In this document: positions 27,716-37,400 of the stretch, one piece after another
Layout: each line of letters begins with the position of its first letter
How positions within the stretch are numbered: position 1 is the first letter of the stretch
Assembly: GCA_947624305.1 (NCBI GenBank)
Contig: CANQKC010000003.1
Span: forward strand, 56,401 to 120,400
DNA: 64,000 nt
Direction: 5' to 3'
Source: an uncultured Monoglobus sp.
GTDB lineage: Bacteria > Bacillota > Clostridia > Monoglobales > Monoglobaceae
The notes under the pieces: generated by a model
Database searches by the model: none
The model's input: the letters and a program-made list of their open reading frames with translations, nothing else
Told to the model about the DNA's origin: nothing
Position numbers and translations under genes: made by a program

Positions 27716-29797
27716 CTAATCGTTCTGCGATCTTTCCTTAATAATCTTCTCGGCGATGCTCTTGGGCAGCTCCTCGAAGTGGCTGGGCTCCATGGAATAC
27801 TGACCGCGGCCCTGCGTCCTCGAGCGCAGCTCCGTCGCGTAGCCGAACATCTCGGAAAGCGGCACGTTGGCCGTGATCTCCTGAGCTCCGACTCTCGCCT
27901 CCATACCCTGGATCTGTCCGCGGCGCGAGTTAAGGTCGCCCATAACGTCGCCCATGTACTCCTCGGGAACGGTAACGACAACCTTCATGATAGGCTCAAG
28001 AATAACCGGACTGCCCTTCTTGCAGCCGTCCTTAAAGGCCATCGAGCCCGCGATCTTAAACGCCATTTCCGACGAGTCGACCTCGTGGTACGAGCCGTCA
28101 ACCAGCGTGCACTTCACGTCAACAACCGGATAACCGGCCAGAACGCCCGTCTGCATCGCGCCCTGGATACCCGCGTCAACAACGGGGATATACTCCTTGG
28201 GGATCGCTCCGCCGACGATCTTGTTCTCGAATACATAACCCGAACCGGGCTCCAGAGGCTCCATATCCATAACAACGTGTCCGTACTGTCCTTTTCCGCC
28301 CGACTGGCGCGCGTACTTGTGGTCAACATGCACGGCCTGTCTGATAGTCTCGCGGTAGGATACCTGCGGATTTCCGACGTTGGCCTCGACCTTGAACTCG
28401 CGCAGCAGTCTGTCAACGATGATCTCAAGGTGAAGCTCGCCCATTCCGGCGATGATCGTCTGACCCGTCTCGTCGTCCGTATAGGTTCTGAACGTGGGAT
28501 CCTCCTCGGCCAGCTTCGCCAGCGCGATGCCCATTTTCTCCTGACCTGCTTTGGTCTTGGGCTCGATCGCGACGCGGATAACCGGCTCCGGGAACTCCAT
28601 AGACTCAAGAATAACCGGATGGTCCTCGTCGCAAAGCGTGTCGCCCGTGGTGGTGTTTTTAAGTCCGACCGCCGCGGCGATGTCGCCCGAGTAAACCATG
28701 TCGATATCCTCTCTGTGGTTTGAATGCATCTGAAGGATACGTCCGACTCTCTCTTTGTTGCCCTTGACCGAGTTGTAAACGTGCGAGCCGCTCTTGAGCG
28801 TTCCCGAGTAAACTCTGAAGAAGCAGAGCTTGCCCACAAACGGGTCGGTCATGATCTTAAACGCAAGAGCCGCGAAGGGCTCCTCGTCCGACGAGTGGCG
28901 AACCGTCTCCTCATCGGTTCTGGGAACGGTTCCGGTGATAGGCGGAACATCCAGCGGCGACGGCATAAAGTCGATAACCGCGTCAAGCATGTTCTGAACG
29001 CCCTTGTTCCTGTATGACGAGCCGCACAGAACGGGAACCATCTCGTTGGCGATCGTGGCCTTGCGGATCGCGGCCTTGATCTCGGCCTCGGTCAGCTCGA
29101 CGCCCTCGAGGTACTTGTCCATGAGCTCCTCATCGGTCTCGGCGACCGACTCAAGCAGAGCCTCTCTGTACTCCGCGGCCTTGTCCGCCATGTCGGCGGG
29201 GATCTCCTCAACGCGCTCGTCCTGTCCGAGCTCGTCATAGTAAACATAAGCCTTCATCTGGATAAGGTCGATGAGACCCTTGAACTCGTCCTCGGCTCCG
29301 ATAGGGAGCTGAATGGGAACCGCGTTGCACTTGAGGCGGTCCTTCATCATGTCAATAACGTTATAAAAGTCGGCGCCCATAATGTCCATTTTGTTAACGT
29401 AAACCATTCTGGGAACCTGATATTTGTCAGCCTGACGCCAAACGGTCTCAGACTGAGGCTCAACACCGCCCTTGGCGCAAAGAACCGTTACACTGCCGTC
29501 CAGTACACGGAGCGAACGCTCAACCTCAACCGTGAAGTCAACGTGTCCGGGTGTGTCGATTATATTAATTCTGTGGTTCTTCCACTGCGCGGTAGTAGCG
29601 GCGGAGGTAATCGTAATACCACGCTCCTGCTCCTGCTCCATCCAGTCCATGGTTGCGGCGCCCTCGTGCACCTCGCCCAGCTTGTGGACACGGCCCGTAT
29701 AGAACAGAATACGCTCGGTGGTCGTAGTCTTACCGGCATCAATATGAGCCATGATGCCTATATTTCTGGTTTTCTCCAATGAAAACGCTCTACCCAT
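27716..29797 (-). CDS. fusA: Elongation factor G
   Basis: 693 aa, full-length translocase. Motifs [20 protein letters not shown] and [10 protein letters not shown], then domains II-V ending [24 protein letters not shown] precedes the ATG. It sits between rpsG and tuf in the classic str order rpsL-rpsG-fusA-tuf, but is separated from rpsG by a 341-nt gap containing dispersed repeats. Confidence 0.98.
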   Translation of the reverse strand: MGRAFSLEKTRNIGIMAHIDAGKTTTTERILFYTGRVHKLGEVHEGAATMDWMEQEQERGITITSAATTAQWKNHRINIIDTPGHVDFTVEVERSLRVLDGSVTVLCAKGGVEPQSETVWRQADKYQVPRMVYVNKMDIMGADFYNVIDMMKDRLKCNAVPIQLPIGAEDEFKGLIDLIQMKAYVYYDELGQDERVEEIPADMADKAAEYREALLESVAETDEELMDKYLEGVELTEAEIKAAIRKATIANEMVPVLCGSSYRNKGVQNMLDAVIDFMPSPLDVPPITGTVPRTDEETVRHSSDEEPFAALAFKIMTDPFVGKLCFFRVYSGTLKSGSHVYNSVKGNKERVGRILQMHSNHREDIDMVYSGDIAAAVGLKNTTTGDTLCDEDHPVILESMEFPEPVIRVAIEPKTKAGQEKMGIALAKLAEEDPTFRTYTDDETGQTIIAGMGELHLEIIVDRLLREFKVEANVGNPQVSYRETIRQAVHVDHKYARQSGGKGQYGHVVMDMEPLEPGSGYVFENKIVGGAIPKEYIPVVDAGIQGAMQTGVLAGYPVVDVKCTLVDGSYHEVDSSEMAFKIAGSMAFKDGCKKGSPVILEPIMKVVVTVPEEYMGDVMGDLNSRRGQIQGMEARVGAQEITANVPLSEMFGYATELRSRTQGRGQYSMEPSHFEELPKSIAEKIIKERSQND

Positions 29798-29813
29798 AAA
29801 AAACTCCTTCCAA

Positions 29814-29985
29814 CAACGTAGTGATTAGCGATTAGTGAATAGCGAACAGAAAGAACATTCGCAGGTCACACGCAAAAACATTACGTTGTCAAATTCAATA
29901 ATGTCTGATCTTGTAGTTAAAATTGTAACGTTAAAAATTTACCGCCGGCCGGATGTGGGCATCCGGCCCTACGAATAAAACGTAG
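29814..29985. repeat. Dispersed intergenic repeats inside the rpsG-fusA gap
   Basis: The 341-nt gap 29798-30138 has no gene. 29816-29847 (AACGTAGTGATTAGCGATTA...) matches the reverse complement of 33335-33375 apart from a short insertion. 29948-29978 (a palindromic CGGATGTGGGCATCCGGCCC unit followed by CTACG) is the same type as GCATATGGGCATGCGCCCTAC at 32531-32551. These look like a genome-wide extragenic repeat family that has invaded the str operon. Confidence 0.6.
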
Positions 29986-30138
29986 TCATTTTGACGTTAC
30001 ATGAATTGTAGTTAAATTTTGTAACACTCGGCTTTCGCAAAGAAATTTTGCCCGGATTTGCCGCTGCAGGCGTCCGCCGCGTATCGAGATACGCAAGGAC
30101 GACGAAGCGGTGAAGACGGGTGAAATTTCACAGCGAGA

Positions 30139-30609
30139 TTACCATCTGAAGCTTGCGAAGGCCTTATTAGCCTCTGCCATTCTGTGAGTGTCTTCTTTTC
30201 TCTTGTACGCGCCGCCTGTGCTGTTCGTGGCGTCCATGAGCTCGTTCGCGAGTCTCTCGGCCATCGTTCTTTCGCCGCGCTGTCTTGAGAACTGTGTTAT
30301 CCATCTGAGTCCCAGTGTCTGGCGTCTCTCGGGTCTTACCTCGATCGGCACCTGATAGTTGGCTCCGCCGATACGGCGCGCCTTAACCTCTAAGACCGGC
30401 ATAACATTGTTCATGGCGTCCTCAAAAACGTCAACGGGATTTTTACCCGTCTTTTCTTTTATAATGTCAAAAGCATCATAAACTATTCTCTGAGCGACGC
30501 CCTTTTTTCCGTCGAGCATGATATTGTTGATAAGTCTTGTCACGGTCTTGTTGTTGTAAACAGGATCGGGCAAAACATCCCGACGGGCGATATGACCTCT
30601 TCTTGGCAC
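30139..30609 (-). CDS. rpsG: 30S ribosomal protein S7
   Basis: 156 aa from a GTG start at 30609 with AAGGAGG 8 nt upstream, giving the family N-terminus [18 protein letters not shown]. The track's 28 extra residues are spurious. Full-length primary 16S-binding protein that nucleates the 30S head and contacts mRNA at the exit. The C terminus [12 protein letters not shown] is typical. The gap to rpsL (30610-30748) is 139 nt and shows nothing else. Confidence 0.97.
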   Translation of the reverse strand: MPRRGHIARRDVLPDPVYNNKTVTRLINNIMLDGKKGVAQRIVYDAFDIIKEKTGKNPVDVFEDAMNNVMPVLEVKARRIGGANYQVPIEVRPERRQTLGLRWITQFSRQRGERTMAERLANELMDATNSTGGAYKRKEDTHRMAEANKAFASFRW

Positions 30610-30748
30610 TTTCTTCCCCTCCTTACTTCTTAAGCGGCTTATCGCCGCCAAGGTACTCAATGTCTTTGATACACTGTCGCGCACATAGGTCATATATAGG
30701 GATTATATATAAACATATGCACACATTTTACTTTTCGCACGGCGAGAC

Positions 30749-31159
30749 TTACTTGGGTCTCTTTGTGCCGTACTTCGATCTTCCCTGTCTGCGCGTGTCA
30801 ACGCCCGAGGTATCAAGCGTACCGCGGATGATGTGATAACGCACACCGGGGAGGTCCTTGATACGTCCGCCGCGGATCATGACAACGCTGTGCTCCTGCA
30901 AATTGTGTCCTATTCCGGGGATGTACGCGGAAACCTCAATACCGTTTGTAAGACGAACTCTGGCAACCTTACGCAGGGCCGAGTTAGGCTTTTTGGGCGT
31001 CATGGTTCTAACCGAAGTGCAAACGCCTCTCTTTTGGGGAGAGGACTGATCGGTCGGGCGCTTCTTGATGGTATTCATACCCTTCTGCAGCGCGGGAGCC
31101 GTTGACTTTTTCTCAACCGTGGATCTGCCCTTTCTTACTAACTGGTTAAATGTCGGCAT
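30749..31159 (-). CDS. rpsL: 30S ribosomal protein S12
   Basis: 136 aa from ATG 31159 (GGAGGTGAACAT upstream). Decoding-centre protein. Conserved [20 protein letters not shown] and [19 protein letters not shown], with the Lys residues mutated in streptomycin resistance in wild-type form (KKPNS; RVKD replaced here by RIKD). First gene of the str operon. Confidence 0.97.
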   Translation of the reverse strand: MPTFNQLVRKGRSTVEKKSTAPALQKGMNTIKKRPTDQSSPQKRGVCTSVRTMTPKKPNSALRKVARVRLTNGIEVSAYIPGIGHNLQEHSVVMIRGGRIKDLPGVRYHIIRGTLDTSGVDTRRQGRSKYGTKRPK

Positions 31160-31229
31160 ATGTTCACCTCCATGCATATAGATTTGTCGGCGCCTTTTGG
31201 GCGCAATGCGCCTAAGGAGCGACTTTAAT

Positions 31230-31257
31230 ATTATAACACATTATCCCTGTTTGTCAA
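31230..31257 (-). promoter_or_regulatory. str operon promoter upstream of rpsL
   Basis: Minus strand TTGACA (31257-31252), 16-bp spacer, TATAAT (31235-31230), start near 31223. The 64-nt leader contains a small GC hairpin (GGCGCA/TGCGCC around 31199-31212) before the ribosome site. Confidence 0.75.
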
Positions 31258-31411
31258 GCATTTTTTGGAATTTGTGCGTTATAGCCAAACAAAGCAAAAT
31301 TTATTTTTCCCGCGCGGTAAACTTGCCCATATAAACACTTGAAAACCGGAGTTTTTTCTGATATAATAAAAGCGGTTCGGCAATATCCGACAAAAACCCC
31401 GAAAGGAGAAC

Positions 31412-32515
31412 ATGAATTCAATGAAGAAAAAAACGCTTATAATCCTTGCCGCCGCGCTGCTTCTTGTCACGGCTGCGGTCTCGGCGCGGGAATATTGCAA
31501 AACCGTGACGGTCTACCGCCCCGGCGAGAGCATCGAGGTTCCCGGGCGCGATGCCGAGGCTTATTTAAACGACGGATGGTACGGCGCGCCGGTCGTGAAT
31601 ATTTACAGCGCCGACGGAACGTCCTCCTGCGTTTACGAGAGCGACGCCGAAAACTATCTTACAAACGGCTGGTACAGCGAGCCCGTGACTCTGCTCTACG
31701 ACCCGGACGGACACGGCGAATACATAAAGCAATCCGAGATCGCGGAATATTCCGAAAACGGCTGGTCAGCCGACCCGCCCTCAAGAGAGGGCCTGAGCGA
31801 GCTCCGCGGCACGATCGCGGAATACCTCGACGGCCGCGCCGGCGAATGGGGCGTTTTCGTAAAGCGGACCGACACCAACGAATATCTTTCGATAAATGAA
31901 AAGGCCTATTCCAGCGCGAGCCTGATCAAGCTGTTCTGCATGAACGCGGTATATTCCGAAATAAACAACGGCGAGCTGGCCGAGACCGACGAGATCGACA
32001 GCGACCTTAATCTGATGATAACCGAGAGCAGCAACACGGCCTTTAACCGCCTGACAAAGGTGCTGGGCGGCGGCAGCACTGTCGCGGGTTTTGAAAAGGA
32101 TGACGAGCTTATCAAGTCGCTGGGCTTTAACAACACACAGCACATGTCCGAGCTTGTTGACGGGCGCGGCCAATACGCGATATATATCGCGTCAAACCTT
32201 ACGTCGCCGATGGACTGTGGCCTGCTGCTTGAAATGATATATGACAAAAAACTGGTCTCGCCCGAGGCGAGCGACGCCATGCTCAATCTGCTGCTAAATC
32301 AGACGCGCAGATATAAGATACCCGCCTCTCTGCCCGAGGGAACGGTCACGGCGAACAAAACCGGAGAAAACAGCAAAGTGGAGGCCGACGCGGCGGTCGT
32401 ATATTCCCCGGCCTGCGACTATATAATATGCGTGATAGGCAACGGCGACATGTCCGCCGGCGTGGAAACAATACAAAAAGTCTCGCGCATGACCTACGAT
32501 TTCCTAAACCCGTAG
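31412..32515 (+). CDS. Secreted class A beta-lactamase-like serine hydrolase with N-terminal repeats
   Basis: 367 aa (start 31412; ATG 31421 fits the ribosome site AAAGGAGA better). Signal peptide (about 1-25). Then three short repeats of the form YLNDGWYGAPV / YLTNGWYSEPV / YSENGWSADPP (about 48-125), which resemble a wall-binding motif. The serine hydrolase domain (about 128-367) has SLIK (active Ser in SSASLIKLF), SSN for the SDN loop (TESSNTAF) and NKTGE for KTG. I cannot see the omega-loop Glu with confidence, so a D,D-peptidase or esterase-like role is as likely as drug resistance. Confidence 0.8.
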   Translation: MNSMKKKTLIILAAALLLVTAAVSAREYCKTVTVYRPGESIEVPGRDAEAYLNDGWYGAPVVNIYSADGTSSCVYESDAENYLTNGWYSEPVTLLYDPDGHGEYIKQSEIAEYSENGWSADPPSREGLSELRGTIAEYLDGRAGEWGVFVKRTDTNEYLSINEKAYSSASLIKLFCMNAVYSEINNGELAETDEIDSDLNLMITESSNTAFNRLTKVLGGGSTVAGFEKDDELIKSLGFNNTQHMSELVDGRGQYAIYIASNLTSPMDCGLLLEMIYDKKLVSPEASDAMLNLLLNQTRRYKIPASLPEGTVTANKTGENSKVEADAAVVYSPACDYIICVIGNGDMSAGVETIQKVSRMTYDFLNP

Positions 32516-32810
32516 GAGGCGTTCCGCGGCGGCATATGGGCATGCGCCCTACAATGTAGGGGCGGATATTATCCGCCCGCGGGACGCCGAGATCGTCGTC
32601 CCCTACGACCAAAACGCGCAAAACACCGTAGGGGCGGACGACCCCGGCCGCCCGTTTGGCTCCCCTTGAGGGGAGCTGGATTTCCGCCGTAAGGCGGAAA
32701 GACTGAGAGGGGATATAACCAATGAGAACCCCTCTCCGTCGCCTTCGGCGCCACCTCCCCCGAGGGGGAGGCAAAAAAACGCCTCCCTCTTTGAGTGAGG
32801 GGGGACTGGG

Positions 32811-32900
32811 GCCGGAGCCGCGGAGCGGGTGCGTTGCATCACGGTATTCCGTTTCCACGGATAAACGGGGCCACAAATCATTAATATTTGCGGACATGGG
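32811..32900. repeat. 90-bp direct repeat, copy A
   Basis: Begins GCCGGAGCCGCGGAGCGGGT. By eye it differs from copy B (33180-33269) at about 5 of 90 positions. Contains ACGGTATTCCGTTTCCACGG. Confidence 0.85.
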
Positions 32901-33179
32901 CGGACGACCCGGCCGCCCGGCCGAAAGGCTTCCCCTTAAGGGGAAGAGTACGGCTCCCTCCGGGAGGTAGCTGTCGCCGAAGGCGACTGAGGGAGATCGG
33001 CGCGCTTACTCCTTCCACCGCTATCGCGGTCCCCCTCCCTCAAAGAGGGAGGCGTTTACGACTCCGTTGCCTTTGGCGCATATCAGCAAGGGGCGAAGAC
33101 AGGCGGCATGCCTACATGCCGCCGCGGGCGGATAATATCCGCCCCTACGGTGTGATGAAATTCGTAGGGGACGGCTGCG

Positions 33180-33269
33180 GCCGGAGCCGCGGAGCGGGTG
33201 CGTTGTACCACGGTATTCCGTTTCCACGGATAAACGTGGCCACAAATCATTAACATTTGCGGACATGAG
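33180..33269. repeat. 90-bp direct repeat, copy B
   Basis: Second copy, same orientation, 369 nt downstream of copy A. The substitutions are scattered rather than clustered, suggesting dispersal followed by drift. Confidence 0.85.
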
Positions 33270-33386
33270 CCCTCGACGTCCCGCCTCGCCCCTTGGGGAG
33301 AGGTGCCCGCGCAGCGGGCGGAGAGGGGTCCTATTCCCTATTCACTAATCGCTACGTTCACTAATCACTATGTTGAGGTGACTTTT

Positions 33387-33836
33387 ATGACAAAACCGGA
33401 CAAAGCTGAAAAACTGTTCAAAAGCGGCTATAACTGCGCGCAGGCGGTGCTGTGCGCCTTCGCCGAAGACTTCGGCATAGACGAGACGACCGCCGCGAAG
33501 CTCGCGGAAGGGCTCGGCGGCGGCATGGGCCGGATGCGCCTGACCTGCGGCGCGGTTTCCGCTATGGCGGTCTGCGCCGGGCTTATGCTGAGCCGCGGCG
33601 AGGCCGGCGACACCGAGACCCGCCAAAAGGTCTACGCGCTGACGCGAAAAATGGCCGCGGAGTTTAAAGAAAAAAAAGGCTCGATAATCTGCGGCGAGCT
33701 GCTGGGCGCCGCCCTGCCAAAGGACAGCGGCCCCGCGCCCGAAAAGCGCACCGCGGAATATTACAAAAAGCGGCCCTGCGCCGAGTATGTGCGCTGCTGC
33801 GCCGAAATATTAAGCAAAGAAGCCGCGGGCCTTTGA
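33387..33836 (+). CDS. C_GCAxxG_C_C family protein
   Basis: 149 aa from ATG 33387 (TTGAGGTGAC upstream); the longer track start lies in repeat DNA. It matches the family named for its cysteine pattern: YNCAQAV (first Cys), LTCGAVSAM (second), IICGELLG (third) and a C-terminal RPCAEYVRCCAE. LGGGMGRM is also conserved. These proteins are thought to bind metal or iron-sulphur clusters and often sit beside redox enzymes; the function is not established. No redox partner is adjacent here. Confidence 0.9.
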   Translation: MTKPDKAEKLFKSGYNCAQAVLCAFAEDFGIDETTAAKLAEGLGGGMGRMRLTCGAVSAMAVCAGLMLSRGEAGDTETRQKVYALTRKMAAEFKEKKGSIICGELLGAALPKDSGPAPEKRTAEYYKKRPCAEYVRCCAEILSKEAAGL

Positions 33837-33848
33837 TCCCGCGGCTTC
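33819..33848. terminator. Hairpin at the convergent gene ends
   Basis: GAAGCCGCGGG / CCCGCGGCTTC (11 bp). The upstream gene's TGA lies in the loop. No T run follows, so it may act as a transcription barrier rather than a classic terminator. Confidence 0.5.
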
Positions 33849-33854
33849 CCTCGC

Positions 33855-34139
33855 CTATTCCCTGCCCTCGAGCGCCTTGATCCTCTCGTCGTGGCGCCCG
33901 AGCTCCTGACTGTGCTTGCTGAGCATTCTGCTCATTTCGTCGATCTCATGGCTGTGCGAGTTGAGCCGCCTTTCGTGCTTCTCATAGTTCTGGTTAAGCT
34001 GATCGATCGCGTCCGTGAGCCGCACGATGTTCATGTTGAGATCGCTTATCGGCTTGAAGCATTTAAACAGCAGGGCGGCGAAGCCTCCCACCGTTACGAG
34101 CGCCGCGATAAGCATGCCCAGAAACTCGCTGCTGTTCAT
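33855..34139 (-). CDS. Small membrane protein with C-terminal coiled coil
   Basis: 94 aa from ATG 34139 (GAGGTG upstream; the track's GTG three codons earlier overlaps that ribosome site). One N-terminal membrane helix (about 5-27), then a polar helical region with heptad-like spacing (DQLNQNYEKHERRLNSHSHE, DEMSRMLSKHSQELGRHDER). The layout resembles phage haemolysin XhlA-like or small spanin-like proteins, but no lysis genes are near. Function unknown. Confidence 0.65.
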   Translation of the reverse strand: MNSSEFLGMLIAALVTVGGFAALLFKCFKPISDLNMNIVRLTDAIDQLNQNYEKHERRLNSHSHEIDEMSRMLSKHSQELGRHDERIKALEGRE

Positions 34140-34344
34140 TTGTATCACCTCATTTTTTCATCTTTTTTCGCCCCGATAATATTATATTGCGTACGCCGTG
34201 CCCGCGTGTGCCTTCCCTTTTTGTGTAGTTTTTCGGTTTAAGCCTGTTTTTTAAGCCCATCGACAAGGCGCGGCCCCGTTTTTTGATTTAAAAATCACGA
34301 AAAAATAATAGTTACCAATTAATGCGCAACACGAAAAATATTTA

Positions 34345-34373
34345 TTTACAAACGCATAAGTATATGTTATAAT
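34345..34373 (+). promoter_or_regulatory. Promoter for the giant surface protein
   Basis: TTTACA (34345-34350), 17-bp spacer, TATAAT (34368-34373). Start near 34380, giving a 119-nt leader. The rest of the gap 34140-34498 is AT-rich and holds nothing else clear. Confidence 0.75.
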
Positions 34374-34498
34374 TATCGTGCGGCAGTGTATGTACACGGC
34401 CGCCGCGCGAACAGCGCGTTTTGTCATCGAAAACAATCAATTTCCAATTACAAACATCAACAATTTACAGCAAGGATTTGCAGAAAGGAAGGAAGTTT

Positions 34499-37400
34499 AT
34501 GAAAAAGTACAGGAGAAAGATAATAAGCCTGCTGCTCACGGCGGCAATGCTTATAACGGCGGTTCCGATCCTGGCCGCGCCCGACGGGGATGATTACCCC
34601 TCCGCGCCCGATGAGATCGCGCAAACCGAAGCAACAGCCGCGGAAGCAGCCGAGGCGGAAACAACCGAAACAATTTTAACGACAGAGCCCGAAATCGAGG
34701 CGATCGACACAGCGGCAAACGACGGTATCGAGCCCGCCGCCGAACTCGCGACGGCGGCTCCGACTCTTGACCCGAAAAAAGAGGCGATCTACATAGTCGG
34801 CGCGAATTTCCGGGAACACCCGTCCACATCAAGCATTTTTGATGAGGAAGTCCCGAATAAGCTGCTCTGGGTGGAATTTTCAAACAGAATTGATCATTCG
34901 GCGGATTTTGACCAGAAATCAAGAACATATACGCTCGACGGCAAATATTATCAGCTTGTTGTCAAGCGTCCCGAGCACGGCCCGAAAGACTCTCCGCATC
35001 CCGCCGCGACAATGATCCCGGACAACGGCATCGAAGGCGGGATCAGCGACCTGGTTACGACCGATAATACCAAACACCGCTATCACGGCTGGCAGCTCGG
35101 AACAGACGAGATGTTTGACAAAGACGACACGCCCGAATATCAAGTGGGCGAATATACCGTCAGCCTGATGAGACTTTATCCGGGTGATAATGAAAAAGAA
35201 GGCGAAGCCCTTATGAACTGCAAAAACAGGGCTTTGGTTAATGAAAAAACTCTTAACATCGTTCAGATCACATACACGCTCAGCGAAAATGACAAAAATA
35301 ATGGATATAAACTTATCTGCGCAAATCATCCGGGAGAGAAACAGACCGAAATAACAGAACTCGCCATGGTCGGCGACTGGATAACGATTATCGACCCGAG
35401 CCTTGACTGCTCCGAAGCGCAAGCCAAGAACGTGTCTATATCCGGTTGGAAAATCGTTAAAAGCGACGCGGAAAACGAGAACGCGGGCGCAACCGTTCCC
35501 GCGGGAAATAAAGACGGCACGGATGACAACCGGATAACACTCGAGGCGGTGCTTAAAGCGCCTGCGGATTATTCTTATCAATACCAAAGAAATGCTGATG
35601 ATGAAAGCACATCGGCTTTCCCGACCGCGCCTCCCGCGACATCCGAGGCTCCAAATCCCACAGCGCCCCCGGCGTCGTATAATATGCTTGCGGGCGACGG
35701 CAGCACGCCGAAGAATATCGAATATGAGGCTGATACAACGATCGAGCCGCTGACGCTTCGCCTTGTGAACACTGGAAATCAGCGCTCGTATATTCCCGTT
35801 TATTCATCGAACGACACCTTCACCGTTAAGGTGAAAAACCTAAACACAGACGATGAGGCAAAAAAGAGTTACGCCGACGGCGGCCTTGACGCGAATAAAA
35901 CTTTGTTTTATATTCCTTCTAAGGCTGATATAAAAAACGGTCATTCTAACTGGAAAAACTACGCCATCGTGGAGATCACGCCGAAAAAAGGCTTGAGCGT
36001 CGGAACGCATCACGGTCAGATATGCTCTTATAACTCAACCAGCCGTTACCTTGTTCCTCAAAAGTATGATATTGACATCACGATCAGCACGAAAGAGGTT
36101 GATATTGAGCCGCAGTCCACGACAAAACCTTACGGCAAAGAGCTTACTGCGGCGGATATAATTTGTGATGTTTACAACAGAAACGGAGAAAAGCTTGAGA
36201 CCGCCAAGACCGCGGCGGAACTGGGCGTTGTGGTCCAAAGCGAAGGAATGAGCGCGGATGCGGCTGTAAACGGCGGACAGCCATACACTTTTACCATCGG
36301 CGAAGGGCAAAGCTTCGGAAATTATAACGTGAAGCTAAAGGAAGGGTCCAACACCGGCATAACTGTTGAAAAAGCGACTCCGAAACTGCACAACGTAAAA
36401 GCGACCGCGGTCAACGACGGAACTAAGCTTTCGACGTCACACCTGTCGGGCGGATACATTAATCCGGATTCGCACCTGTCGGTAGAGGGAACACTTGAAT
36501 GGGTAAATCCCGAGTATGTTATCCCGGCCGGCACAATGGGAACTATTCAACAGCAATATCAATTTAAGCCGTCGGATAAGGAAAACTATAATGATCCCGC
36601 CCCTGCGTCGGTAACCATCACAGTTTCCAGCAGAGCAGACTCAAACCTCACTTTATCAAGTCTTGATAAGACCTATAACGGCCAAGAACAGAAGCCGACC
36701 GTTAGGTGGTCAAGACCCGGCTCTATCGAGATAGGAACAAATGTCGATGTCTTCTACAAAAAGATCGAAAGCGACGCTGACAGAGAGTTTGGCGCCGATG
36801 AGCAGTTTGATGAGGGAAACGGATATTTGGCTCAGGCACCCAAAGAGGCGGGCGTATACAAGGTACACGCCGAGACCAGTGCCAACAGTGATTATTATGC
36901 TCCGGATTCCGCGAACGCGATCATGACGATCAAGCCGTATACTCTTGAACTGTCACTTAAATCCGGAAGCGTAAAGAATAAAATGTATGACGGCACCACG
37001 ACCGCTGAGATAGACCCGTCAAAGGTTGGTTTCAGGAAAAAAGCCGTAGCCTCGGACGATGTTTCGGTCAAGGCGAGCGCGTTTACCGCGTCGTTCAGTT
37101 CGGCATATATTGAGCCGTTCAGCCCCAAGATCGTAACTGTTAACGTTAACGGCGAGAACGCTCTTGAGGGCAAAGACGCGGCGAATTACACGCTCGCGAC
37201 AGCCAAGCTCAGCACCACGGGATATATCTCGATCCAGCGTCCCATAAAGCTTGAGCTTAAGAACACCATTACAAAGCATTACGGCGAGACTTATTCGTTT
37301 ACAGCCAATGATTATAAAGCTGCGGAAATCCAGCCAAGTCCCGGCGGACTCGCGGCGAGCGACTCTATTGAAAACGTGCGCGCAACGCTTAAAGCTGAAA

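Larger units (their letters stand above)
32516..33386. repeat. Gene-free mosaic of intergenic repeats
   Basis: The 870 nt between the serine hydrolase and the next gene contain no credible gene; the track ORFs here are repeats read in several frames. Components: palindromic GGGCGGATATTATCCGCCC units (about 32564 and 33125) flanked by GTAGGGG; blocks CTCCCCTTGAGGGGAG and GGAAAGACTGAGAGGGG; AACGCCTCCCTCTTTGAGTG; a 90-bp direct repeat; and a CTATTCACTAATCGCT unit at the right end that also occurs at 29816. This is typical of uncultured gut Clostridia, whose extragenic repeats cluster in hot spots. Confidence 0.75.

Noticed and set aside
32346-33266. ORFs of 60-183 aa in the repeat mosaic, including MSANINDLWPRLSVETEYR copies
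   Set aside because: Frames follow repeated palindromic DNA, lack ribosome sites and conflict with one another.
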